From: Oasisia sp. SBJ-2009 | Taxonomy: Eukaryota; Annelida; Polychaeta; Sabellida; Siboglinidae | Length of the DNA: 64,000 bases | Direction: 5' to 3' | Assembly: GCA_964017155.1 (NCBI GenBank) | Contig: OZ024861.1 | Coordinates: 27,441,060 to 27,505,059 of the forward strand | Part shown: piece by piece, positions 44,308 through 57,113 of the stretch | How the letters are laid out: each line of letters begins with the position of its first letter | Numbering within the stretch: position 1 is the stretch's first letter | Translations under genes and position numbers: made by a program | The notes under the pieces: model-generated | Seen by the model: only the letters and a program-made list of their open reading frames with translations | Database searches by the model: none | What the model was told of the DNA's origin: nothing

Positions 44308-44384
44308 CAATAAAGCTTTATTGCCATATTCAACGTGCATTACATGATGAATTGGAATGTAGTCTGGCGTTGACTGATATAGTG

Positions 44385-44450
<66 letters not shown>

Positions 44451-45055
44451 CAATAAAATGAAATATGGCTATAGATATAATATATTATACATAATATATA
44501 TATATTGTACATAATTTATATATTGTATATAATATATTGTACATCATTTGTTCTTTAAAATGAAAATAATATTTTAATATAATAAATAAATAAAGACAAA
44601 ATTAAAATAATAGATTATCTATTTAACAATAATTGTGGTGTAAACTAGTTAATAAATAAATAAATATATATATAATGTCCTTTAATTTTTTTAAATATAT
44701 ATATATATATATATATATATTATCTTCTAAAATTATAATTTAAATTAGTAGACATACATTATAAGACAACTAAAATATCATTTAAAATTATAATTACAAT
44801 TGAATGCGTCCAATTTTGTTTAAAAAATATATTTATACAATTACTAAGTTAAGTTAAGATTGTTGTTCAGCACCACCGATCCGCTATATTATATATAGTA
44901 TGCACAAAGCTAAGCTAACAGCCAAGCTAAGTTTACTTCTTTTGATCATTCTTGAGGCTAGTATCTATGATGAGGGGGTTTTGTCCGGAAAGAGCTTATG
45001 TCTTGATGGAGTTATGTATGGAGGGGGTTTTGTCCAGAGGGGGTTTTGTCCTACC
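43970..45055. mobile_element. Foldback element with GGACAAAACCCCCTC boxes
   Basis: The left arm (43976-44200) has about eight copies of GGACAAAACCCCC(T)C/T mixed with CATACATAACTCC and AGACATAAGC phrases. The right arm (44970-45051) has the inverse order and orientation. Arms match over 100-200 bp. The interior is AT-rich with (TA)n runs (44266-44293, 44388-44442). Confidence 0.75.
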
Positions 45056-45129
45056 TGCGAGACTTATAGATGCATGAGGCATACAAAGCATTCTACCCAG
45101 CCAAGCAGATTCACATAAATAAAAAACAG

Positions 45130-45242
45130 ATTTATCAAAATCAAAAATCAATGATTTTTTTTGGAGTGATTTAAATCATGATTTAAATCAATGATTTAAA
45201 TCAATGATTTAAATCAAATGATTTAAATCAAACAACCCTGAT
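45130..45242. mobile_element. hAT-type end with TGATTTAAATCA repeats
   Basis: Repeated ATGATTTAAATCA palindromes ending in ATCAAACAACCCTG, whose inverse CAGGGTTGTTTGAT is a typical hAT terminus. Only one end is seen; it lies within the 3.1-kb hAT region. Confidence 0.5.
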
Positions 45243-45274
<32 letters not shown>

Positions 45275-45892
45275 GGATGATGAAGAAAATATTATATATA
45301 TAATATTATATATATAAATATATATATTAGCACTGACCAAAAAAATACTTTTTGTACTTTTACTTAAGTAGTTTTGTGGAGCGGTACTTTTACTTAAGTA
45401 GTTTTTTTCGGGGGTACTTTTACTTTTACTTAAGTAGTTTTTTGGAGATTACTTTTACTTTTACTTAGTTACTTTTCTTGAGTACTTGTTACAGCACTGC
45501 ATACATACATACATACACACATACACACATACACACATACACACATACACACATACACACATACACACATACACACATACACACATACACACATACACAC
45601 ATACACACATACTATCACCATGCAGAGCTGCTTGATGCACCCTACACTATTATGTTGTTTTTGTTTATTTTGCTTCTCACTGAAACACTAATTGTAACAA
45701 AACTAACACTTGCAAGAAAGTATTAACTGCTTTCACTTGTGCTCATTAATGCAACTCATCCTTACACTCCCCTTCAGACCACTGCCATCCTGGAAGTACA
45801 TTCTCTCACCTAGTTCATTGTGCATTGTCTTTAGGGGCTACATGCACCCTATTGATCTTAATCCTATTGATGTCCTACGAGAAATGTGTACG

Positions 45893-46106
45893 TTATTACA
45901 TTATCAGGCGAAAGTTATTACATTATCAGGCAAGAGGAGTTTATTACATTATCGGTTGAAAATTATTACATTATCGGTTAGCAAGTTTATTACATTATCG
46001 GTTGATGTTATTACATTATCAGGCGGTTATTACATTAGCGGGCGATTTTATTACATTTTCGGGCAGTTATTACATTAACAGGCGATTATTACATTATCGG
46101 TTGTAA
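45893..46106 (+). repeat. Ten TTATTACATTATC boxes
   Basis: TTATTACATTATCAGGCG or ...ATCGGTTG variants repeat ten times at 18-25-bp intervals, all in one orientation, with variable linkers. Confidence 0.9.
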
Positions 46107-46269
46107 CAAACGTTGTTTTAAATCTTATACTTAACAATTCCATCCACCTGTTGTCAATTGTTGTTGCTTTGCCCATGATAGTAGAGAAAGCGTTTCCCTT
46201 GGTTTTATCGCGCCCCTGAATTCGGATATTTTTACGAGGATACTGACGCTAAAGAAGTAATTTTATCAG

Positions 46270-46650
46270 AAGGCTCATGTTTTGTTTTGTAGCAATACAT
46301 AGCTTGCCTGTCATCATCACCACAGCAGATGCGCCCACCAGACGCCAACACAAGCACAAACTACGAACCCTACCTGCCACTTGCACGCCCTACCAGCAGT
46401 CATTCTACGTACGCTGTATTTCACTGTGGAACGCACTTACCGAGGAAGTTGTCACCGCATCTACCGCAGAAGTGTTCCAGAGAGCCGCCATCCCAGACAT
46501 TCAGACATGGACATTATAGTAGATTGTATTAATGTTAATCATGGGCTGCCTTCTTTTTTATTTAATGTACTAATACTTGTATTGATCTATTTATTCTTAT
46601 ATTTTATTAACTTATTATTTTAGCTCAGTGTTGTATCCTTTACATTGCAT
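46270..46650 (+). mobile_element. LINE reverse-transcriptase C-terminal remnant
   Basis: The frame at 46277-46519 ends QQSFYVRCISLWNALTEEVV, then QRAAIPDIQ, the conserved tail of CR1/jockey-like ORF2 proteins, followed by an AT-rich 3' UTR. 5'-truncated, non-functional. Confidence 0.7.
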
Positions 46651-46935
46651 GACCGTGAAATGTATTGTACAAATAATTTATTTATCTATTTATTATATTT
46701 ATTTTATTAATTTATTCATCGTTTTAATGTACACTTAATGTACAGTTAATTGTATTTATCTATTTGTCATATTTATTTTTACAACTACGTTACAACTGCA
46801 GGATAGTGAAACATCACTTTTTAGCTGTAAATACTTGAAGACATATAATACGCCAATTCTCTGGTTATATGTTCACGGCGAGTGACGATTTCCGAAATAG
46901 TAAAAACTAAATCGTAAGCGTGTTGACGAAAGAAT

Positions 46936-47082
46936 ATGTCGCCGATAGTAAAACAAACTCCTGCTTCTCTACACAGGCTACCGAGCAGTGATTTTGAGGG
47001 CTTTGATGAACTTTTAATACAGTCATGTGATCTACTGGATTCAGAAGGCGCAGAGATCCACCTAGAGCTCTACATCAATTGA
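46936..47082 (+). CDS. Small 48-codon open frame of unknown nature
   Basis: Starts ATG at 46936, stops TGA at 47080. The product is acidic with SSDFEGFDELLIQSCDLLDS. The composition looks protein-like, but there is no promoter, splice partner or known domain. It may be a transposase N-terminal remnant. Confidence 0.15.
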   Translation: MSPIVKQTPASLHRLPSSDFEGFDELLIQSCDLLDSEGAEIHLELYIN

Positions 47083-47162
47083 ATGTCAATACCTGCTGTT
47101 AGCACTTGGCAAACACCGATACCAAAATATTTGCGTAGACTTAGAAACTGCTTACAATGATG

Positions 47163-47164
<2 letters not shown>

Positions 47165-47224
<60 letters not shown>
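47165..47224. repeat. (AT)n microsatellite
   Basis: Pure AT dinucleotide run in unannotated intergenic DNA. The rest of 47083-48340 shows nothing recognisable apart from a CG/CA-rich patch at about 48205-48260. Confidence 0.95.
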
Positions 47225-47230
<6 letters not shown>

Positions 47231-48339
47231 ACATTCGAAAGCGAGTAGAATGAATTCACCCTCAACATTTGTGGCGTTGAACGTGCATCTCATAGAAAAC
47301 ATGTGACGACCTAATATAGTATGTGTTGTATTTTGGGCTTTGAGACGAACTTATGCAGGACAATACAGAGAAGCTGAAAACTGACCCGGTATTATAACAC
47401 TTGGAACAAACACAGAATCTGGGGGAATATAACTTGCTTATATTCACAACTATTCAATTTGATCTACGTTTTAGCATCCATCGGTAACTTTCTACAGGTG
47501 GAATTGTGGGATTTACGTTTCCCTCTGAGTTGAGTTCACATCTGCCCAGTTCTCGTGTATTACTCGGATCGTTGTCTGCATCCGTGTGACCCGTTTAATT
47601 CACCGCAGACACATGTTGGTCTATTTCAATGCTTCCCAGGTCGTTTTGTGCGCCGACGTGTTATTTAGTTGCTGTCGAGTCTTTCCTGTGTACCGGGAAA
47701 ACCGTCTGATCGTGACTGTCTTGACGTCATTCTTATGTTTTTGTCTAACAAAAGAAGAAAAAACTTAAATATCACAGACAGTTCAGTTATGTGAGAAAGC
47801 TTCTAGCGATAGTCGTAATGCTCACATCGTTTGCTAAATGTTGTGAGCAAAATGTGTTTAATTATTTACCCCAAAATCGTACAACGTATTATCTTATTCC
47901 TTATGTTAATCAATTTTGGAGAAATTGAGTAAACACACTTTTCATATTCTTATGATTCTTCATTAATCCACATATAAACACACATATAATATTACTGTAC
48001 AGTTTTCAATCATAGATGATTTGTAATTTTTAGACATACAAATATGCTTGCACTTTCGTAAATCTTCGGATAAACTATTCCACATTTTAATCAAACGTTA
48101 GATATTATACATAACCTTCAAAGGAGTACGAAACAATACTAAATTTCGGTTAGACAATTATATCTCTGCCTTGTTAAATAATACTATACATCCGTCGTTC
48201 AAATGAAAACGAGCGCGCACGCACGCACGCTCGCTCGCACGCTCGCACACACGCACACACAGTGTCAACAACATCCAACTTCATGAATTACACGTATTTT
48301 AGTATTTTACATTTGTAAGGTTATACACTTCAGCAATGG

Positions 48340-49300
48340 CTAAATGCCAGAGCACGATTGAGGTGTTTATGACTTTAAAGAAAGCGTTTGACACAGTAAA
48401 TTGCAATGTCATGGAATAAGGGGTTTGGCTTTGGACTGGATAAAAACTCTTTATAACCAATAGTAGACAGTGTGTATGCTAAAACAACGGCAATTCAGAA
48501 CTAAAGGAAATCAACTGTGGAGTCCGACAAGCAGAAATTCTTGGAACATTTTGTACATACATGTGTGAAGGATCAAAATGTATTCATATCATTCTATTTG
48601 CAGATGATATTAGCACATTTTACTCAGCTAATAACATATATGATGTTATACATGTTGTCAACAACAAACTAGGAAAACGAGACCTATGGTTCAGAGTAAT
48701 TAAATTATCACTACATGTGAACAAAGCACATTTCACGATCTGTACAAATAAAAACACTGGAGGACATGTGAATATAGGTTTGAATGGAACAAACATTGAA
48801 CAAGTGTCACACACAAAATTCATCGAAGTTATCATTGACGAAAACTTAACATGGAGAGAACAAATAAAAATAGTCGAATAAAAATATAAACAAATCGCAG
48901 TTTTGTATAAGACTGCATGTTCTTTATTGTCACGCGTTACAAACTTTATATCAGTCACTTTTTGAACCATATGTATGTCATATTTCTGCGAGATATAGGG
49001 AAATATATATCAATCCAAATCAAAACAACTATCTCTGTTATAGGCAACAGCTATATGAATAAGTTATAACCTTGACAACCATGGTCATATATGTTTTTTT
49101 CATCGCACAAATATACTCAGACTTCGAGACTTAGTCATATACAAGACAGACTAGGACTATGTTCTATAAAACAAGCAATTACTCTTTAAAAGGTCGTGAT
49201 CAAGTATTCTTTGTGGAATGATCTAGTAACTAAAATCCAGTTGTTAATAATTTCTTCATATTTCGAAGGGATATTTAAAAGGAATTACGACTGTCATGTT
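48340..49300 (+). pseudogene. Decayed LINE reverse transcriptase
   Basis: Frameshifted remnant in family order: FMTLKKAFDTVN (48367), LDWIKTLYN, HIILFADDISTFYSA with the FADD catalytic motif (about 48587), then FIEVIIDENLTWREQI, and SLWNDLVTKIQ near 49220. Several stops and shifts. CR1/jockey-like rather than RTE-like, by the linker sequence. Confidence 0.75.
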
Positions 49301-49438
49301 AGGTACATAAACACTGCGTAAACAAGTTTGTGCATGAACTGTGTATATCCTTTTAGTGTTGTTATTATAATCTGTTTTTCTTCAAGTTTGAGAAGGGCAC
49401 GGCAATTTATATGTGTCTGACTTCAGCCATGTCCTTTC

Positions 49439-49532
49439 ACAACCACCACCACCACCACCACCACCACCACCACCACCACCACCACCACCACCACCACCAC
49501 AACCACAACCACCACAACCACCACCACCACCA
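49439..49532. repeat. (ACC)n trinucleotide microsatellite
   Basis: About 30 ACC/CCA units with occasional CAA. The minus strand reads as poly-Gly, an artefact. Confidence 0.95.
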
Positions 49533-49985
49533 AATATTGGATAGATAAATAAATATATATATATAACTGTATATATAATTATATATATAATATATATAAT
49601 ACATATATATACATATATATATATATACATATATATATATAATTATATATATAATATAATATATAATGACAACTTGATTTGTTTACCGACTATGAGATCG
49701 ATTAATCCTTTTTGTTTTGATGCGCCTCTGAGCTTGGTTTCTAAGGATATAGGCGCAATAGAAGTTAACTAATTATTATTATTACATATATATATAATTA
49801 TATATATATATATTAAGCAAAATATTGGATAAATAAATATATATATATATATAACTGTATATATAATTATATATATATATAATATATATATAATACATAT
49901 ATACATACATATGTATATATATATGTATATATATATATGTATATATATTAAGCAAAATATTGGATAAATATATATATATATATAC
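49528..49985. repeat. Duplicated AT-rich block
   Basis: CAAATATTGGATAGATAAAT plus about 110 bp of TA-rich sequence at 49531-49660 recurs at 49818-49960 (AAAATATTGGATAAATAAAT), with a third start at 49956. Confidence 0.65.
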
Positions 49986-50900
49986 ATATGCATGTCGGCA
50001 AATGACCGCACTCTGCGTGACAATTTCATACAGTTACTGAATATTTTGCTTAATTTAGGGCCCATATGAGAAATATCGATGTCTATTCGTCCAATCACAG
50101 GATCATTAATAATGAAAAATCCGCTTATTCAATTGGCGTATATTTTCGTTTTATATGCCGAAGACACTTATGAATCTAACGCGGGGTAGCCATATAATCA
50201 CTTTACGTTTATCATTTCCCATGTAGATTTTTAAAGCTATTTCCATTTTGCTCCCAGTTACGTGGCAAACCTAGGGAAATAATTTCAGCAATGACATTAA
50301 CCAAAACAAACTCCAATTTTGATTATGTTCACATTATAATAGTACAAATTTATTGATCAATGAATGACTTATTGAGTTGCATACATTCGATAAAGGGTTA
50401 ATTTGTTCATGCAATGTTCATGTCGAATTAGCGACAGGTTGGTTTTGCATGCTCGTTCGCTCGCTTGCTCGAAAAATTGATTTCTTGGAAGATATCAGCA
50501 TAGAAGTCATCGGGTAATGATGATTATATCAGGTGTCTCCTGCGTAAAGGTCGTATCAGTTGGTGCACAATCCAGTTTCCGGCCATTCACTGTAATTGTA
50601 CGATGCCATAAGGCTCATAACAACCTCTTCAATTTTAGATCATTGTGTGTCACGCGACTCGCCTGGACAATGTTTGCCCAACAGTTGTAATAAAGAGTGC
50701 GACTCGGATCGATTTTTATCCCTCGGGCAGTACGAGTCTTCTTACAGATGGTAGAGTATACGGAAGTATGGTGTCTCGAGTGTTCGGTTGGAGATGTATA
50801 CATCAACTATTATACGTGTATATAAGATGGTAGGTCGGCGTCGTGGTACTCCAGGGTATGCTGCTGGTTGCATCAAAGCTGCTCCTGGCTCTGAGACGGA
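49986..50900. other. Intergenic, nothing recognised
   Basis: Unique-looking AT-rich DNA with short frames only. Confidence 0.35.
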
Positions 50901-50959
50901 CGGTGTCACAACAGCTCTCTCCGTCAGCGACGTGTGGAAGGTAGGTAGTGTACGTGGTT

Positions 50960-51330
50960 GTCGTGATAGAGGCATGTCACTATCACTGCCGCTGCTTCAG
51001 CAGTTGCAGTGGCTTCCAGTTGAGTATCGAAATAAATTTAAATTAGCTACTGTTACATGTCGTACTCATTCTACACATATTTAGTTAATCGGCTACATCT
51101 CTCTGATATCTCTAGGATCCTTCTACCATCCGCTTTCAAACAAGTTTTTGTTCCTAAAACTAAGCTCAGTATTGGCAAACGTGCTTTCTCTGTCAATTTT
51201 CTGCGTCAATAATCTATAATCAACTCCCTATTACAATTAAATCTTTTGAAACTATACCCACCTTTCGTAAACAAAATCGAAACATATTTGTTTGATTCTT
51301 TAAATGAACAACATCTTAAGTGATTTTGAG
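50960..51330 (+). mobile_element. CR1/L2-like LINE 3'-end remnant
   Basis: Reads LLQQLQWLPVEYRNKFKLAT (50989), then out of frame IGKRAFSVNF and SFETIPTFRKQNRNIF, the typical C-terminal block of these reverse transcriptases. Frameshifts and stops throughout. Confidence 0.75.
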
Positions 51331-51937
51331 CATGTTTTCTCCAGCACCGTGCATATTTTTGAGTATATTGTGTGCCGGGTTATGTGTACTGGGTCAAAGT
51401 TCTTATAAATCTATATTTATGGTATATACTGAACGAAAGGTTGGAGTTTCGTGTTCAGTGTATGATATCCTTCATACTGATGCAAAATGCAATATTATTA
51501 TGTGTAAATTAGTAAAACTTGCAATTTGTCTTTGTTGCGAACCGATAGATCCCTCGAATATTGGCTTTGCCGTTGGTACTCGGCAACTCATTTTACAGCA
51601 ACCACTAAATTGTTAAATACAATGTACAAACATGTACCATCAGATACTAGACTCGGCGGTCTACCGCAAAAAGGGCTAAATAAATGTATGCAGCTTCCGG
51701 CGTTGCTCCGATCTACATAAATCGGCATCTATGCATACGCGGTTTTTATGTAGACCGATTTTTTTGCATATACCTTATTTATTGAAATATTGTGATGAAC
51801 GTTCATTATGTGTTAAACATTAGTATTAGAAACAATGTTCCAGTTTTACATCTTTGGAAAATTTATTAAATAAAAACATATGCCTGGTCTACATAAGCCG
51901 GACCTCTAGGCACTGGTCGACATAAGCTGCCTTTAGA

Positions 51938-51939
<2 letters not shown>

Positions 51940-51988
<49 letters not shown>

Positions 51989-52050
51989 TATATATATATA
52001 CAATATATATATATATATATTATATATACAATATATGTATATATTATATA
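51940..52050. repeat. (TA)n microsatellite cluster
   Basis: TA runs and TATATTATATACAATATA blocks. Confidence 0.85.
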
Positions 52051-52217
52051 CTGGTTCTGTGCCTCAAGATGGCAGCGCCCTGAATCCAATGTAGTATGTT
52101 ATTGGCACAATTATACACTATTTAATTGGTTATTAACAATATGTGTGCACAGGTACTATGCACATTCAATATATTATACATTTATACTGTGAATCTCTCA
52201 CTGACTGGAGTATCCCT
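52051..52217. mobile_element. Right end of a TTAA-type MITE
   Basis: The segment from GGTTCTGTGCCTCAAGATGG to GACTGGAGTATCCC, followed by TTTAA, matches 54621-54757. Its terminal GACTGGAGTATCCC is the inverse of the left end of the 54256 element (GGATATTCCAGTC). Confidence 0.55.
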
Positions 52218-52221
52218 TTAA

Positions 52222-52552
52222 AGAGACGGTGCTAGCTTGTCTGCCAAAAATTGCCCGAGCAGTAATTTGTTACTGGAAGTCTGCTGTTAAATATTAAGTG
52301 ATATTGCATTTCACTCTGCAATTCAGTTATCTCTGCTCCACTGCTTGCCTCGGCGTTATTGCCTATCAGTTTTGTTTTGAAAGTGGATGTTTTGTTTACT
52401 TTTTGAGTTGCAGGCGGAAACTTTCAAATTGTGAACACTGTTCCGAGTTTAATAGAGTAATTAAACACAAAGTGACAGGCAGTAAACCTTCAACATGCGC
52501 GTTGTAGTCATAAGAACATAATATTAAATACAAGGAAGCTGGCACACTCGCT
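52222..52552. mobile_element. TTAA-flanked MITE upstream of the peptide gene
   Basis: The left end AGAGACGGTGCTAGCTT and the right end AAGCTGGCACACTCGCT are inverse with few mismatches, and TTAA abuts both sides (52218-52221, 52553-52556). It directly abuts the previous element. Confidence 0.65.
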
Positions 52553-52728
52553 TTAATTAAAATAAAATACTCCGAACGAAAGCGGTGTTTCTATTTTTAC
52601 TAATTGCGATTAGGACAACACGTCTTTTTGGCCACAATGCCCACAAAGACATCATTAAAACACGATATCTATGCTGATTAACATACATCTTAGTGGAACT
52701 TACTTTACTTATTTTATGCAAACGCACC

Positions 52729-55700
52729 ATGTTTTCGTTTAATTGTTTTAGAGTTTCCGCCATGAGGATGTTCCTAGTCACGTGTCTACTCGTCACGGTG
52801 TTGGTGTCACGTGTTCACGGTAGGACCCGACGTCATCTGGGCCGACCTTGGCACGCGACGACCGAGATGGAGGCGGAGAGGGAGGGGAGACTACGACTGG
52901 GGCTCTACGACCCCTACCCCTTCGACTTCCGGGGCTTTTACTGGTTGAGTGAGTAAATTCCCTTACAAAAAATAGCATTCAAATACCATTGAAATACCAT
53001 TCAGATACCACTGGTTTTTGAATGTTTTTTGAATGGTACTTGAATGGTCCTAGGGGGTGTTATGGCCAAGGGTATTTGAATGGTATCCGAATGGTTTTAT
53101 GAGTGATATTTTGAATGGTATTTTGGATTCTTTGTACCGTTCAGTGGTATCGAATGGTATTTTAAATTACCGTTGACAGTACCATTAAGTCCTGCTGATA
53201 TATAATTGATACTGAATGGTATTCAATGGTAATCAGTGGTATACCATTGGCTCTTTTTGTAAGGGTTAACACAACCTAAGGAGTACTATTTATTATTTCC
53301 ACTTTCTCGTTGAAGACGTAATTACCCGAATCACGTCTGTTTCGCTTATGCCATTCGATATCTCGACCGCTATAGCGAGTAAAATAAGTAAATAAATAAA
53401 TGAATCGGCAAAAATAAGTAAATTATTAAAATTATTATACAAAATAAAATAAAATTGGTATTCTTAAAAGTCCAATATATGTTTAAAACTCTGTTAAATC
53501 AATTGTTTAAAAGTCCATAAAATAACACAAAGGATACTAAAGGTTTATACACAGTAGTAAATGTCGCCGAATTCTCAGTGTTGTCTCACAATCTGAGTAC
53601 TGACTTTACTATAATAATATTCATCTACCTAGCTGCTGTTGTAATAATAATAATAATAATAATAATAATAGTAATAACAACAATAATAATAATTCCGTTT
53701 TTTAATATAGCGATTTTTAAGTATTTAAATATCACTCAAAGCGCGTCAAATTTAAATTAACGTGTTGACTAAATCTAAAATATAAATGAATTAAATACAT
53801 GAGCTAAGATAAAATAAATAAACTAAGAAACGATAACTAAAGATAAATAAATTAGGATGTAAAAATCCAGTTTCAAACAGAACAATTTAAAGCCAAGCAA
53901 TGCTATAAAATATAACCCAGTGTCATCAAGGCATGTAGGTAACGCATACGAAATAGATAAGTTTCCAGTTGTTTTAGGAAAGCTGCCAAAGTTCGAGTTG
54001 AACGCATATACTTTGGCAAGTTATTCCACATATTTGGGCCTGCCGCCACAAAGTTGTGCTTTTTCTTGCTTCACGTGGTCCGTGGGTGTCAAACAATAAC
54101 ATTTCGCCGTTGGAAACACTGTGGTGGCGCTAGAATCTATACTCTGGACATTCTAAAGAATGTTGACTTTATGCTCAAAACACCGTTGTCGTATGTTACC
54201 AATATGTTTATATTAATACATAAATCACTCATCTTTCAATCAAAGCCTGATTTAAATGGATATTCCAGTCAGCGAGAGGTTAACAGTATTAACGTGCATA
54301 TGTATAATGTATTGGTTGTGCGTAGTAATCGTGTACACAGATCGTCAATAAACAATTAATTATAGTATAATTGTACAAAAAACAAGCTACCTTGGATTCA
54401 GGACGCTGCCATCTTGAGGCACAGAACCAGTGACGTCAGCCAAATCGCAACGTCACTGGTGCATTGTCGGAAAATGCAAAACTTGGCGGAGGCCTCGAGC
54501 ATAATTTTGATAGTGATGTAAACAAACAGCGACGCACTAGGTACATCAAACATAATACTCATGGACAGGCGTAGGATATTCTGACGTGCATGCGCCAGTG
54601 ACGTAAGCGGTTTGCGTCATTGGTTCTGTGCTCCATGATGGCAACGCCCTGAATGAAAAATAGCATGTTTTTGTACATTTATACTGTAGTTAGGCCTAAT
54701 TGTTTATTAACTATCTTTGTGCACAATTACTATGCACAACCAATATATTATACACAGTTAAGTGTAAACACAAATATGAACTTTACTTTGAACTTAAATC
54801 ATGATGCGTTTGCGTGAAGTAATGCAAATATGGATTAATGCAAGAATATTATGGTTTAATTTCATAACACGACTGTACGAAAAAGCTATAATGTCTTAAT
54901 GCTAAAATAAAATAAAACTTTGATTTTATAACACGATTGTATGATAAAGGTATAAGGTCTTAATGTTAAAATAAAATAAAACTTAGATTTTATAACACAA
55001 GTGTAGGAAAAGCTATAATATTTAATGATAATATAATGTACTCATAGTAATAATAATAATAATAATAATAATTCTGTTTTGTAACTAGTAATTACCTACA
55101 GTGAATACACTAGCATGTGTTAAAAAAAATAGGAATATAGAAATAGGTCTATAGGTGCATGGCTAAGTTTGATTTAAGGGATGAAAACAATTATATCAAC
55201 CCAGCAATAGCCTAGCGGATCGATGAAAATGCCGTGCACATTTGTCTTAAAAATGCGTTACATCTGACGCACGCATTACACATGCCAAGAAAACCATTTT
55301 GAAGATGGAAGGCACTCTATATATTTTGTTGCTCTTGACAATCATATTGCTTAATTTACTTGAAAGAAACAACACAAAATATGCACAGATATGTTAAAAT
55401 TGTATTTTTTTTAATAATGAAAGTTAAATTATTCGTTCATTATTTTGAAGCGTTGCTAACACACATGGCCTGGTGAAATTAATTTAAAATTATAAATTAA
55501 TGTATGTGTAATATAATATAGCATAAAATATAGCATACAAAGAACATCAGATACGCTTGTGCCAGATATTTATAATCGTTGACCTGCAATATCATTTATA
55601 CTTTATGACTTAACATGTTTTGCAAAGTTTACAATAGCAGTAAAGTTATGTATTTGAAAGACGTTTTTATATAAATTAAACAAGTAAATAGAACAATTAA

Positions 55701-55890
55701 TGAAATAAATACATTAAATAAATAAATAAATAAAATCACTGATCAAAATTTACCAACTGTTATTAATTGTGACTATCTCGTCAGCTTCAAACATCGACTG
55801 AAGACATATATCTTTTGTATTACATACTAATGTAATTAGGCATAAACTGTTTTATTTAAATAATAAATTTTAATTATTAATTACTATTAT

Positions 55891-55986
<96 letters not shown>

Positions 55987-57053
55987 ATATTTATTAGTAG
56001 TACTGTTAACAATACGTATACATTACTTAATCTTATTGTTATGGAAGTATTTACTAGATTGATGATTATGGTGCATTTTGTATTATTAATATGTAATTTA
56101 TTGTTTTTATTTTCTTATTAATTATTTTTTAAAGCTATGTTATTAAATACTGTATTAATTATTTGTTATTAATGTACATACACATATATGTTTTATTATT
56201 TATTTTAAAATGTTAGTATTCTTCTTATTGTATAACATTATCCTTTTTATATATTTTAATAGTAACATGTTATGAAACACCAAGAACAGTTACGGGTGTG
56301 GCGCTATATGAAATACAACATATTATTTTATTTTTTATTATATTTAAGAATGGGAAAACCCAGTGCATTTCAGAGTAAAATAACATCAGTTCGTAAATTA
56401 ATGTAATACATACTGCATATACAATAAAAATAACACTAAAACTACCACCTTACTTTTCATATACGCGTTCCTCAAAACATTGGGTTACATCTACTGATTA
56501 GCACAGTCCATCGCTTATCGTGTAGCATATTGGCGCATCGTCTTGCTAAGGTTTGAAGGAGAAAAATCAGAGAGATGGCTCTTCTCGGCCATCATAATAA
56601 GGCCCTCAAAGTTAAATAATGTTTATGTTATCTAATTTTAATTTACATGAATCTATCGCAAACTCCGATTCAAATCAGAATTGATCTAGTAGACGACTTC
56701 CAAGCGCACATTGTAATAACCTGATGTATTATTCACAGTCTAAAAAATTTCTCCATGGAATACTCAGTCATTTTTTGAAAGTGATGATTCTGTGTTTACA
56801 CAGCTTAACGTTTATATACGCGCGTGCGTGTACCCACACACACACGCGCGCGCACATACACACACACGCACGCACACACACATACACACACAACACGCAC
56901 ACACACGCGCTCGCGCACAGACACACACACACGCACGCACACACGCAACACGCATACGCACACACACACGCGCGCACACACACACAACACGCACGCGCAC
57001 GCGCACGCACACGCACACGCACACGCACACGCACACGCACACGCACACGCACA

Positions 57054-57113
<60 letters not shown>

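Larger units (their letters stand above)
42386..45499. mobile_element. 3.1-kb hAT-like element inserted in the (ATAC)n run
   Basis: Starts CAGTGCTGGGATGTAACG and ends TTGTTACAGCACTG. Both subterminal regions are rich in TTACTTAAGTAGTTT/ TTTTACTT phrases, as in well-known hAT families. CATACATA flanks both sides, consistent with an 8-bp duplication although the host repeat makes this weak. Small internal frames (42541-42738, 43422-43604) show no recognisable transposase. It contains a nested foldback element and other debris. Confidence 0.75.
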
